The notes under the pieces were generated by a model. The model did not search any database. It was given only the letters and a program-made list of their open reading frames with translations, and was not told where the DNA came from. This document shows positions 41,448-49,453 of a stretch of 64,000 nucleotides of DNA, in pieces; the first letter of the stretch is position 1, and each line of letters opens with the position of its first letter. The position numbers and the translations under genes are program-made. This stretch comes from Azotimanducus sp963663145 (lineage in GTDB: Bacteria > Pseudomonadota > Gammaproteobacteria > Pseudomonadales > Azotimanducaceae): positions 310,001-374,000 of the forward strand of contig OY760134.1 of the NCBI GenBank assembly GCA_963663145.1. The letters run 5' to 3'.

Positions 41448-42074
41448 TCAAGCTCGCCTATTGTACACTCGAATGAACCTCTTCGCCCGTTTTGAGATGA
41501 AATAGATGGACGTTTCGGTAGCCACCGCATCTAGCGGCACATCCCACGGCGCTCTGGGGATATTCTCAACGCGCTGACACTCGTGCGCGTAGCCTAAGAG
41601 GAACGGTTGTCGCTTCCCCAACTTGGCGAGATAGGCATCGTAGTAACCGCCACCCATGCCGAGCCGTGTGCCACGAGTATCAAAGGCGACCAGTGGAACC
41701 AGCATCATGGAAAGGGACCAGCCGGGAATCGCGAAGCGTGACGTCGCGGCTGGTTGCCAGATACCGAGAGGGCCGAGCGCGAGCGCTTGTCCCGGCCTTA
41801 GGCGCTGAAAACGCATTGTGCGTTGCTTGTCGGGTTTGTTGATGACGGGAAACGCAACCTCACGCTGCATTTGATGGATGCGGGCGACCAATGGCTCGGG
41901 GTCAAGCTCGCCGTCGGCGGCGAAGTAGGCCGAGAAGCGATGATGTGCGAGCAATAAGCCGCTACGCAGAACGATTCGGCAGGCAGATCGGGCGTGAGCC
42001 TGTTGCTCGCCGTAGGATAGGCCGCGTCGCTTGGCTCGGCCTGCTCGCCGCAGGTGGCGCCGATCGGCAGACAT
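41448..42074 (-). CDS. fthC: 5-formyltetrahydrofolate cyclo-ligase
   Basis: ATP-dependent conversion of 5-formyl-THF to 5,10-methenyl-THF. 208 residues from ATG 42074; ATG 42122 in frame is also possible. Family motifs are RRAGRAKRRGLS (ATP site), FSAYFAADGELDPEPLV, FPVINKPDKQRTMRFQ, LVPLVAFDTRGTRLGMGGGYYDAYLA and LLGYAHECQRVENIPRAPWDVPLDAVATE. It lies directly downstream of the 6S RNA, as in most gammaproteobacteria (ygfA). Confidence 0.93.
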   Translation of the reverse strand: MSADRRHLRRAGRAKRRGLSYGEQQAHARSACRIVLRSGLLLAHHRFSAYFAADGELDPEPLVARIHQMQREVAFPVINKPDKQRTMRFQRLRPGQALALGPLGIWQPAATSRFAIPGWSLSMMLVPLVAFDTRGTRLGMGGGYYDAYLAKLGKRQPFLLGYAHECQRVENIPRAPWDVPLDAVATETSIYFISKRAKRFIRVYNRRA

Positions 42075-42138
42075 GGAGTTGCTGAAACCTTCGCTCAACT
42101 TTTCAGTCGCTCCCCGACCCATGCAGCCAAATTATATT

Positions 42139-42184
42139 GCCTCGACACCCGGACAAGGTGATCACCCTGTCCGGGCGTCGAGGC
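42139..42184. repeat. 46-bp near-perfect palindrome between 6S RNA and fthC
   Basis: Two 23-base arms centred on TGATCA pair completely if two G-U wobbles are allowed on the minus-strand RNA. With no unpaired loop it would extrude as a cruciform or form a very stable RNA hairpin between the 6S 3' end and fthC. No T-run follows on the minus strand (AATATAATTT), so it may be a processing or stabilising element rather than a terminator. Confidence 0.75.
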
Positions 42185-42209
42185 GACCAAAAAGAACTCC
42201 CGGGCGTGC

Positions 42210-42398
42210 CGCTGTCTGGCGAGCCCTGAACCGTATTGTTTCAGGGCGGTGGAAGGATTCGCATTCCCGGCTTCCCGCGTCCCGCGATCAATTCAGGCGA
42301 AACGAAGGCTTGCTCTTCACGACGCAAGACCCCTCCTCCTTCTATGGAGTCACGGCTCAAGGGCATAAAACCAGCTGGCGAACACCCCAGGAGACGCT
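42210..42398 (-). ncRNA. ssrS: 6S RNA
   Basis: Located between zapA and fthC, the standard 6S position. On the minus strand the RNA has a closing stem (GGCGAGC near 42400 with GCTCGCC near 42218), then GGTGTTCGCCAGCTGG and GCCCTTGAGCCG, which line up with GATGTTCGCAAGCGGG and CCCTGAGCCG of E. coli 6S. A long internal hairpin rod follows, as expected for an open-promoter mimic that binds sigma70 RNA polymerase. A -10 TATACT lies at 42408-42403. Ends are approximate. Confidence 0.85.
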
Positions 42399-42495
42399 CG
42401 CCAGTATAGCCAAAACTCTCCCCTTATCTTGGCACAACTCCAAGTCGCGAATCAAAGCGCGAGAAGAAACTCCTCTTGAGGGGGAGTTACCCCGT

Positions 42496-42774
42496 TTATT
42501 CCTCCCGGCGCAAGCAAGAGTCGATGCGCCTCGACAGCGCTTGAATCCTCTCGATATCTGCCTTGCGGGCGCTTTGCGCGCGCAAGTAGTCATAGGATGC
42601 AGAGAGGGCAATCGACAAGTAGGCGCGATCACCCGCGCCCTTCACGCCCAATATAGTCAGATTGCGGATCAAGTAATCGGCCGCTTCGCTCAGATCGTCC
42701 GCTTGGTGCGCTTCACACTCGACCTTATAGTTGCGCCCTTGAATAGTGAGCACAAGGCTCTTGGTCTCACTCAT
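42496..42774 (-). CDS. zapA: Cell division protein ZapA
   Basis: 92-residue cytoplasmic FtsZ-ring stabiliser. The N-terminal globular part (VLTIQGRNYKVECEAHQADDLSEAADYLIRNL) and C-terminal coiled helix are in order. Its ATG overlaps the stop of the upstream ZapB-like gene, so the two Z-ring factors are coupled. A small hairpin (AACTCC / GGAGTT near 42460-42485) follows before the 6S promoter and may limit read-through. Confidence 0.92.
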   Translation of the reverse strand: MSETKSLVLTIQGRNYKVECEAHQADDLSEAADYLIRNLTILGVKGAGDRAYLSIALSASYDYLRAQSARKADIERIQALSRRIDSCLRREE

Positions 42775-43118
42775 GTGGATTGTGCCTCCAGATCACGCAG
42801 CCGCTGAACGAGTTGATCGACTCGTTTTCGAGCCTCGGTTTGTACTTCAAGCAGTCCGGCGCGCGATTCGCGTTCTTTGGCCAGTTGCTGGGTCAAGGCC
42901 GAGTTCATGCGTTGGAGTTCCTCGCAACGGGTGATCAGCGCTTCGACCTTTGATTCGAGTTCTTCCAGTTCCGCGACCATCTCCCTCGTCGGCTGTTCGC
43001 GAATTCCAATCAGCATGTCGTCGGGGGTCGAATCTTCGGGCTCGGAAGCAGCATGTTTGGTATCGTCCGATCGATACCCTTGGGCGCGCTTATCTTCGTG
43101 CATTGATATCTTCCCCAT
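42771..43118 (-). CDS. ZapB/TIGR02449-like coiled-coil protein
   Basis: 115 residues. After an acidic, disordered start (about 1-45), residues 46-112 form a continuous coiled coil (MVAELEELESKVEALITRCEELQRMNSALTQQLAKERESRAGLLEVQTEARKR is interrupted nowhere by Pro). The ERESRAGLLE motif is typical of the short TIGR02449 proteins that precede zapA in gammaproteobacteria. Role in division is inferred from position. The N-terminal extension makes it longer than most relatives (about 70). Confidence 0.8.
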   Translation of the reverse strand: MGKISMHEDKRAQGYRSDDTKHAASEPEDSTPDDMLIGIREQPTREMVAELEELESKVEALITRCEELQRMNSALTQQLAKERESRAGLLEVQTEARKRVDQLVQRLRDLEAQST

Positions 43119-43235
43119 CAGCTAGGGTTCCGACTATAGCACCGGCGGAACGGATTCGACGCAGCGGCCTGCCCTTGTCCTACAAAATCACCTAAGATGC
43201 GCACATGTTTCCCGTTGACATATGAATCAGCCCAA

Positions 43236-45347
43236 ATGCGCGTAAGAATCGGGTTCACGATATTGCTCATCTTTGGCTTGGCGGTGGCTTCGGCCTCGCA
43301 CGCGGAGGCGGAGCGCACAGGCCATACACAGGTCGAACTCATTTCTGAAACCGCGAGCGTTGCGCCCGGCACGAGTTTCAGCCTTGGCTTGCGTCTCGCC
43401 CCCGATATGGGTTGGCACACTTACTGGATAAATCCCGGCGATGCCGGCAAGGCGGCGCGCGTCAAGTGGGAATTGCCACCGGGCTTCGAGGTTGGCGATC
43501 TCAAGTTTCCGGCACCTGGGTTCGTCCCCTTCGGCCCGCTCATGTCCTATGGCTACAACGAGACGACGCTCCTCATTGCCGAGGTTCGCGTCCCCGATGA
43601 GGTTGGCGAGCAAGTGCGCTTCGCCGGACGTGCGGACTGGCTGGTCTGCGATGATGAGGTGTGCATTCCGGAGCGCGCCTCCATAGAACTTGTGCTGCCC
43701 AAGGGCACGGGCGAAATCAATCCGGACCGGCGCTCCGAGTTCGCCCTAGCGCGAGCCGCCCAGCCCCTGCCGGCGGCATGGCCCGCAAGCTATTTGATCG
43801 AGGGCGAAAGCATCCGCTTCGGCATTGATCTTCCCGCTCCGCTTGAGAATGTGACCGATCTCTATCTCTTCCCAGTGGCGGAAAAGCTCATAGACCACGT
43901 CGCCGAGCAGCAGGTACGCCTCGGCAACGAGCACTTGGTCATAGAGACCGGTACAGGTCCACGGGTTGATCGCTACGACCGCACCGAGCTGGTGCTCACC
44001 TTCACCAGCGAGGGCGAGTATCGCCAATCCCTCTGGCTGACCGCCGAGCGTAGCGACGAGGATATGGCGATGGCGGCCGCACACACTCAAAGTGGCGATG
44101 GTTCGGCGGCGGGCATTCAGCCACTGGCGGTCCTCCAAGCGCTCGCGTTCGCTTTCTTGGGCGGACTCATCTTGAACCTCATGCCCTGTGTGCTGCCGAT
44201 CTTAAGCCTCAAGGCGATGAGCCTCACCGAAATCTCAGCGAGCTCAGCGAGAACCGCGCGCATGAGCGGGCTCTTCTACACCTTAGGTGTTGTGGTGAGC
44301 TTTCTGCTGCTCGCGCTACTGATGATAGGGCTGCGCAGCGCCGGCGAGCAGGTCGGTTGGGCCTTTCATCTCCAGAGCCCGCACATCGTCGGCGGCTTGG
44401 CTTTGGTGATGTTCGTGGTCGGCATGAACTTCCTCGGCACCTTCGAACTTTCGGGCAGCTTTGCAAACTTGGGCGGATTGGCGCAAAGGCTCACCGAAGG
44501 CCGGGGCGCCGAGTTTTTCACCGGGGCGCTGGCCGTCATCGTCGCCTCACCCTGCACTGTTCCTTTCATGTCCCCGGCACTCGGCTTCGCCTTGGTGCAA
44601 CCTCCAGTCATCTCGCTCAGCGTGTTCGCTTCGCTTGGGTTCGGCTTCGCCTTGCCCTTCTTGCTCATGGCGCTCATCCCGCGCGCCCGCGCCCTGCTCC
44701 CCAAACCGGGCAGATGGATGGAAACCTTCCGCCGCCTGCTCGCCTTTCCCATGTTCGCGACAGCCCTCTGGCTGCTCTGGGTGTTGGGAAGGCAGGTGGG
44801 TGTCGATGCCTTAAGCCTTCTGCTCGCGGCCATGATCGGCCTTGGTTTCGCGCTTATGAGCTGGGGACGAGTGCAAGCGCGCCAAGGCACCTTGCGCTGG
44901 TCCTTATCGGCTGCGGCCGGCGCTGCGGTGGCTGTCGCGGGCATGTACTTGGCTTCGTCCTTGGCAAGCCTTCCCTTGAAGGCTTCGCAGGAATCCGCCA
45001 AACAAGAAAGTGTGTACTCGGACGAGAGATTGCAGGTGCTGTACGGAGAAGGTGTGCCGGTGTTCGCCTACTTCACCGCCGATTGGTGCATCACCTGCAA
45101 GGTCAATGAGCGCGTGGCGCTGCAATCAGAGACGGTAGAAGAGTATTTTCAAGCATCGGGCATTGAAGTGTTGGTCGGAGACTGGACCAACGAAGATCCT
45201 TCAATCACCAGCGTGCTTGAGCGTCACGGTCGTTCCGGCGTACCGCTCTATCTCTATTTCAAACCGAGCGGCAATCTACAGTCGCCGCTCATATTACCTT
45301 CACTTCTCACACCCGATCTTGTTGTTGACAGCATAGAACAGGCCTGA
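43236..45347 (+). CDS. DsbD/ScsB-like thiol:disulfide interchange protein
   Basis: Passes electrons from cytoplasmic thioredoxin to periplasmic thiol proteins. 703 residues from ATG 43236 (signal MRVRIGFTILLIFGLAVASASHAEA). The N-terminal periplasmic part carries GWHTYWINPGDAG and DWLVCDDEVCIPE with a Cys pair, as in ScsB-type proteins. The central eight-segment domain has the functional cysteines in LMPCVLPILSLK and ASPCTVPF. The C-terminal thioredoxin domain has ADWCITCKVNE. It is 36 bp before an M16 protease gene and upstream of two TlpA-like proteins that would need a reductant. Confidence 0.88.
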   Translation: MRVRIGFTILLIFGLAVASASHAEAERTGHTQVELISETASVAPGTSFSLGLRLAPDMGWHTYWINPGDAGKAARVKWELPPGFEVGDLKFPAPGFVPFGPLMSYGYNETTLLIAEVRVPDEVGEQVRFAGRADWLVCDDEVCIPERASIELVLPKGTGEINPDRRSEFALARAAQPLPAAWPASYLIEGESIRFGIDLPAPLENVTDLYLFPVAEKLIDHVAEQQVRLGNEHLVIETGTGPRVDRYDRTELVLTFTSEGEYRQSLWLTAERSDEDMAMAAAHTQSGDGSAAGIQPLAVLQALAFAFLGGLILNLMPCVLPILSLKAMSLTEISASSARTARMSGLFYTLGVVVSFLLLALLMIGLRSAGEQVGWAFHLQSPHIVGGLALVMFVVGMNFLGTFELSGSFANLGGLAQRLTEGRGAEFFTGALAVIVASPCTVPFMSPALGFALVQPPVISLSVFASLGFGFALPFLLMALIPRARALLPKPGRWMETFRRLLAFPMFATALWLLWVLGRQVGVDALSLLLAAMIGLGFALMSWGRVQARQGTLRWSLSAAAGAAVAVAGMYLASSLASLPLKASQESAKQESVYSDERLQVLYGEGVPVFAYFTADWCITCKVNERVALQSETVEEYFQASGIEVLVGDWTNEDPSITSVLERHGRSGVPLYLYFKPSGNLQSPLILPSLLTPDLVVDSIEQA

Positions 45348-45383
45348 GAATGTCATGTGCCCAAAAAAAGGAATCATCTCATC

Positions 45384-48146
45384 ATGCGCAAGAAGTCAAT
45401 TGGCTTGATCTTCAGCCTCATAGTCGTCCTCGGCTTTTCGGGTTCGGCCTATTCCATTGAACTTGAAGAAATCGACATCCCCCACGAGGAATTAAGGCTC
45501 GATAACGGGTTGCGCGTCATCGTACACACCGACCGGCTAACACCGGTCGTGTCCATGAACACTTGGTATCACGTGGGATCAAAGAATGAGCCCGAGGGCC
45601 AGACCGGCTTCGCCCACCTGTTTGAGCATCTGATGTTTCAAGGCAGCGAGAATTACAACGACGAGTATTTCAAACCCCTCAACGAGGTGGGTGCCACGGG
45701 CATCAATGGCACGACCAACGCCGACCGCACCAACTACTTTCAGACGGTCCCCACCGAAGCCCTCGAGCGCATGCTGTTTTTGGAATCCGACCGGCTCACC
45801 CACCTGCTCGGTGTGGTCACCCAAGAGCGCCTCGATGAACAGCGCGGGGTAGTGCAGAACGAGAAGCGCCAGCGCGCCAACCAACCCTACGGCACCGCCT
45901 TTGAACACATACTACGCGGCGTGTTTCCCGCCGGGCACCCCTATAGGCACTCGACCATCGGTTCCATGGAAGACCTCAACGCGGCATCGCTCGATGATGT
46001 CTACCAATGGTTCGAGGACTATTACGGTGCTTCAAACGTTGTCATCGCGCTTGCCGGAGATATTGACGTCGAGACGGCGAAGCCGCTGATGGAGAAGTAT
46101 TACGGCGATGCGCCGGCAGGCGAACCCATCGCACGGCTCGACAAGTGGGTGCCGGAAATCCCCAGCAACCGTTATGAAGTGCTTCACGACCGTGCGGCCA
46201 CGGGCCTCATTTACCGCGTCTGGCCGATTCCCTCGGACACCGAAGAGTCTGTTGCGCTTTCTCTTTGGGGTTCGGCCTTTGCCAGCGGTCGCACTTCGCC
46301 GCTCTACAAGGCGCTTGTCGAAGAGCACAAGCTCGCTTCGAGCGTCTCGGCGAATCCGTTCAGCTTCGAAATCGCCGGGCTGTTTTTTGTGACCCTGTCC
46401 CTATTGCCGGGCGCCGACCCCGACGAGGCGCGTCGAATTCTCGACGAGACATTTGCCGAGTTTCTGGAGAGCGGACCCGACCCCGCGCGGCTTGAACGCT
46501 TCAAAACGCAAAGTCTCACCGGCACTATCCGAGGTCTTGAACGTCCGGCAAGCAAGGCATCCACCCTCGTGAGCGGCGCGGTCTTTCACGATGATCCGGT
46601 GCACTTCAAGAAGGAGCTCGTGAGCGTGCAGAACGCTGATGCCGAGTCTCTCGATGCGATCGCCGAGGAGTGGCTGACGCGCCCCTACTACGAGTTGATC
46701 GGTTTACCCTTTGGCCAGTACACCTCGGCCGAGGAGGGAACAGACCGCTCCGCGCTGCCCGGCTTGGGTGAGCCATCCAACCTGCAGTTTCCGGAGATCG
46801 AAGAACGTGTGCTGGACAACGGCACCCGCCTCGTGCTGGCGCAACGCGAGAACTTGCCCATCACCGATGTCACCATTCGTTTCGGGTTTGGGAGCGTTGA
46901 TGAACCCGAAGAGCTGCTTGGCGTGGCCTCGACCGCCTTCTCACAACTCACCAGCGGCACCGAGTCCCGCGATGCGGAGGCCATCAGCGTCGAGATCGAG
47001 CGCCTCGGTGGTTATGTGAGCCCCGGAACCGGTAGCGTGGCAAGCGATGTATCCACCGGCGGACTGACCGAAAACCTGCCTGAATTGCTTGCGCTGGTCG
47101 CCGATTTGTTGCAAAACCCCACCTATCCGGAGGATCGCTTGCAGATTCTCAAAGGGCAGTGGATTGCCGGCATTAAGCGCCAAATGTCAGATCCCCGGTC
47201 GGTGGCGACTGTGGCACTTGATGAACAGGTGTACGGCGCCGAGCATCCCTTCGGTCGGCGCAGCACGGAAGAACATGTGCAGGCTATTTCTCGCGATGCG
47301 CTCGCCGCCTATCATCGCGACATGGTGCTCGGCCAACCCTTCAACGTCTTCGCGGTTGGCAATGTCAGCATGGATGCGCTCGCCGAGATGATTGAGACTG
47401 CCTTTGCCGACTGGCCCACGGCGGAGCCGCGCAGCGCGCCTGCCGCGCCGGAAGTGGTGGCCATGCCGGATGACGTGCGCGTGTTTCTCATCGACATGCC
47501 GGGCACCGAGCAAAGCGTGATTCTGGCATCGCATGTGGCGTCTCCGACCCCCGTCGAGCCGGAAGTCGATGAGGCAATCGCTAACGAGATCATCGGCGGC
47601 AGTTTTGTCTCGCGTATTAACATGAATCTGCGCGAGGACAAGGCGTGGAGCTACGGTGCGAGAACGGGGCTCTCCACCAACATCTTTCAGCGCGAATTCA
47701 ATGTCAGCGCGCCTGTACAGGTGGATAAGACTGCGGAGTCGTTGGCCGAGATCAACCGAGAACTCACCGAATTCCTCGCGGGTCACACGGCCTCCGAGGA
47801 AGAATTCCGGCTCGCCCTTGAACGCCGCATTCGTTCGCTCTCCTCAAGCTTCCAAACGGGACAGTCCCTGCTCGGCAGCCTCACCACCAGCGACTACCTG
47901 AATCGTCCTTGGGATCATCCGGTCATCTATGGCGAAGCGCTGACCGAAGTGACGCTCGAAGAAGTACGCGCGGCCGCCGAAGCGCTGATTCACCCGGAAC
48001 GCCTGACCTATGTGGTCGCCGGCGACCTCTCGGTCATGGAAGACAGCGTGAGAGCACTCGGCCTGGGTGAAGTGATCGTCATAGACCCAGAAGGCAACCT
48101 CGTTGAAGCCAAATCCGAGGAGGCTGCGGCGGCGGCCCGAGGCTAA
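45384..48146 (+). CDS. Exported M16 zinc peptidase (pitrilysin/insulinase type)
   Basis: Periplasmic peptidase of 920 residues from ATG 45384, with signal peptide ending SAYS. Active half: HLFEH (78-82, inverted HxxEH zinc site) and distal Glu160 in VVQNEKRQRANQPYG, spaced as in the family. The second half (from about residue 475, LDNGTRLVLAQRENLPITDVTIRFG) is a full inactive M16 copy with a typical R/Y substrate motif (SRINMNLREDKAWSYGART). Such two-domain clamshell peptidases degrade short peptides. It follows the DsbD-like gene and probably shares its transcript. Confidence 0.9.
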   Translation: MRKKSIGLIFSLIVVLGFSGSAYSIELEEIDIPHEELRLDNGLRVIVHTDRLTPVVSMNTWYHVGSKNEPEGQTGFAHLFEHLMFQGSENYNDEYFKPLNEVGATGINGTTNADRTNYFQTVPTEALERMLFLESDRLTHLLGVVTQERLDEQRGVVQNEKRQRANQPYGTAFEHILRGVFPAGHPYRHSTIGSMEDLNAASLDDVYQWFEDYYGASNVVIALAGDIDVETAKPLMEKYYGDAPAGEPIARLDKWVPEIPSNRYEVLHDRAATGLIYRVWPIPSDTEESVALSLWGSAFASGRTSPLYKALVEEHKLASSVSANPFSFEIAGLFFVTLSLLPGADPDEARRILDETFAEFLESGPDPARLERFKTQSLTGTIRGLERPASKASTLVSGAVFHDDPVHFKKELVSVQNADAESLDAIAEEWLTRPYYELIGLPFGQYTSAEEGTDRSALPGLGEPSNLQFPEIEERVLDNGTRLVLAQRENLPITDVTIRFGFGSVDEPEELLGVASTAFSQLTSGTESRDAEAISVEIERLGGYVSPGTGSVASDVSTGGLTENLPELLALVADLLQNPTYPEDRLQILKGQWIAGIKRQMSDPRSVATVALDEQVYGAEHPFGRRSTEEHVQAISRDALAAYHRDMVLGQPFNVFAVGNVSMDALAEMIETAFADWPTAEPRSAPAAPEVVAMPDDVRVFLIDMPGTEQSVILASHVASPTPVEPEVDEAIANEIIGGSFVSRINMNLREDKAWSYGARTGLSTNIFQREFNVSAPVQVDKTAESLAEINRELTEFLAGHTASEEEFRLALERRIRSLSSSFQTGQSLLGSLTTSDYLNRPWDHPVIYGEALTEVTLEEVRAAAEALIHPERLTYVVAGDLSVMEDSVRALGLGEVIVIDPEGNLVEAKSEEAAAAARG

Positions 48147-48187
48147 CCTGGCAAAGCGGAGCGATAGGAGTAACGGCCGCGCGGCGC

Positions 48188-49444
48188 CTAGTCCAGTAGT
48201 TCGTCTAACTTCTCGTCGAGATGGTGCTGCCGAAGGTCGGTGGCGAGGATTTCGCCGGTGTTTGCATCAACGAGATAGTTCTTGGGCACACCCGTAACGC
48301 TGTAGACCTTGGGTGCCTCGGCGTCTTCCCCCATGCCGAGATTGAGCCAGGGAATCTCTTCCTCTTCCGAGGCAAGTTCCCAATCTTCGCGGTCGTTATC
48401 GATGGTGAAGGACACGATTTCGAAGCCCTTCGCCTTGTGTTCCTCGTAGGCCTGCTTCATGTGCGGTATCTCGACTCTGCAGGGACCGCACCAAGACGCC
48501 CAGAATTCGAGCAGCACCAGCTCGCATTCGTCACGCACATCGGATAGACGCACCGACTCGCCTTGTAGCGTCTCGGCGGTGAAATCGAGAATCTCGGTGC
48601 CCGTCGCGATCAACCTCGATTCGGCCCGCTTCTTTTCAGCCGCTTCGCTGCGCGCCAGCCGTTCGATCACCCAAGGATCCTCGGGTGTCATTTCCGCTAG
48701 TCCGCGAAGGGCCTCAAGCACCCAAGGTCCATGCAGCCAAGCCGACTCTATGACAAGACGACGCACCATGGGATCGGCGTGCGTGGTGGCGACTCGTGAG
48801 CGCGTATCGGTTTCTATGTCGTAGGTGCGGGTCGCCGCCGCAGAAGCGGCATCGACGCGCGCGCGGCGCGCTTCTTCGCTTTCGCCTTCCACCGTCTTCC
48901 ACAAACGGACCTTCTCTGCCGTGGCGGCGCGATAGGCTTCAGACGTCTTCCATGAATTGAACACGGCATCGTTGTACTTGCCACCTCCAATCACAAAGCG
49001 CGCGCGCTCGTTCATGGTGAGGTGAAGCGCCCCCGATTCGAGGATCAGGCTCTGGCCTTTCACCGGAGCCATTCTTTGACCGGAACGTCCCGTGGCATTC
49101 AAGACGTAGAAGTACACGACACGCGGCTCTTTGACCGCGACCTCGATGGAGAAGGTACCGTCTGCCGCCACTGGAGCTTCGGCGAGCACGTTGATGCCCA
49201 TTTTGTGCGGGTCACTCGACTGACTCGTCTCAGAGCCAGTTCTTGTCGCCGCCATCATTGCGCCGCCAGCAGCCCCGGCAGCGTTTCCATCTCCTTTCGG
49301 TTTCGGCGTCCAGAGCACGAAATCGCCGCTCGTATAGACTGCCGAGAGGTCGCCGGTGAGCACCATGCGTCCCTCGCCGCTGATCGCCGATGAACAGAGA
49401 AGGGTGAGAAGAATTCCACAGAAAGACTTACGAGCGCGTTGCAT
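48188..49444 (-). CDS. TlpA-like exported thioredoxin-fold protein (paralogue 1)
   Basis: 418 residues with signal peptide MQRARKSFCGILLTLLCSSAISG, a beta-rich N-terminal domain, a helical linker (about 165-270) and a C-terminal TlpA/ResA domain with LEFWASWCGPCRVEIPHM (WCGPC 318-322). The stretch SFTIDNDREDWELASEEEEIPW is nearly repeated in the gene at 54458, showing that they are paralogues. It follows the TonB receptor by 9 bp and so forms an operon with it. Likely reduces disulfides in the periplasm; partner unknown. Confidence 0.8.
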   Translation of the reverse strand: MQRARKSFCGILLTLLCSSAISGEGRMVLTGDLSAVYTSGDFVLWTPKPKGDGNAAGAAGGAMMAATRTGSETSQSSDPHKMGINVLAEAPVAADGTFSIEVAVKEPRVVYFYVLNATGRSGQRMAPVKGQSLILESGALHLTMNERARFVIGGGKYNDAVFNSWKTSEAYRAATAEKVRLWKTVEGESEEARRARVDAASAAATRTYDIETDTRSRVATTHADPMVRRLVIESAWLHGPWVLEALRGLAEMTPEDPWVIERLARSEAAEKKRAESRLIATGTEILDFTAETLQGESVRLSDVRDECELVLLEFWASWCGPCRVEIPHMKQAYEEHKAKGFEIVSFTIDNDREDWELASEEEEIPWLNLGMGEDAEAPKVYSVTGVPKNYLVDANTGEILATDLRQHHLDEKLDELLD

Positions 49445-49453
49445 GACGGCGAC

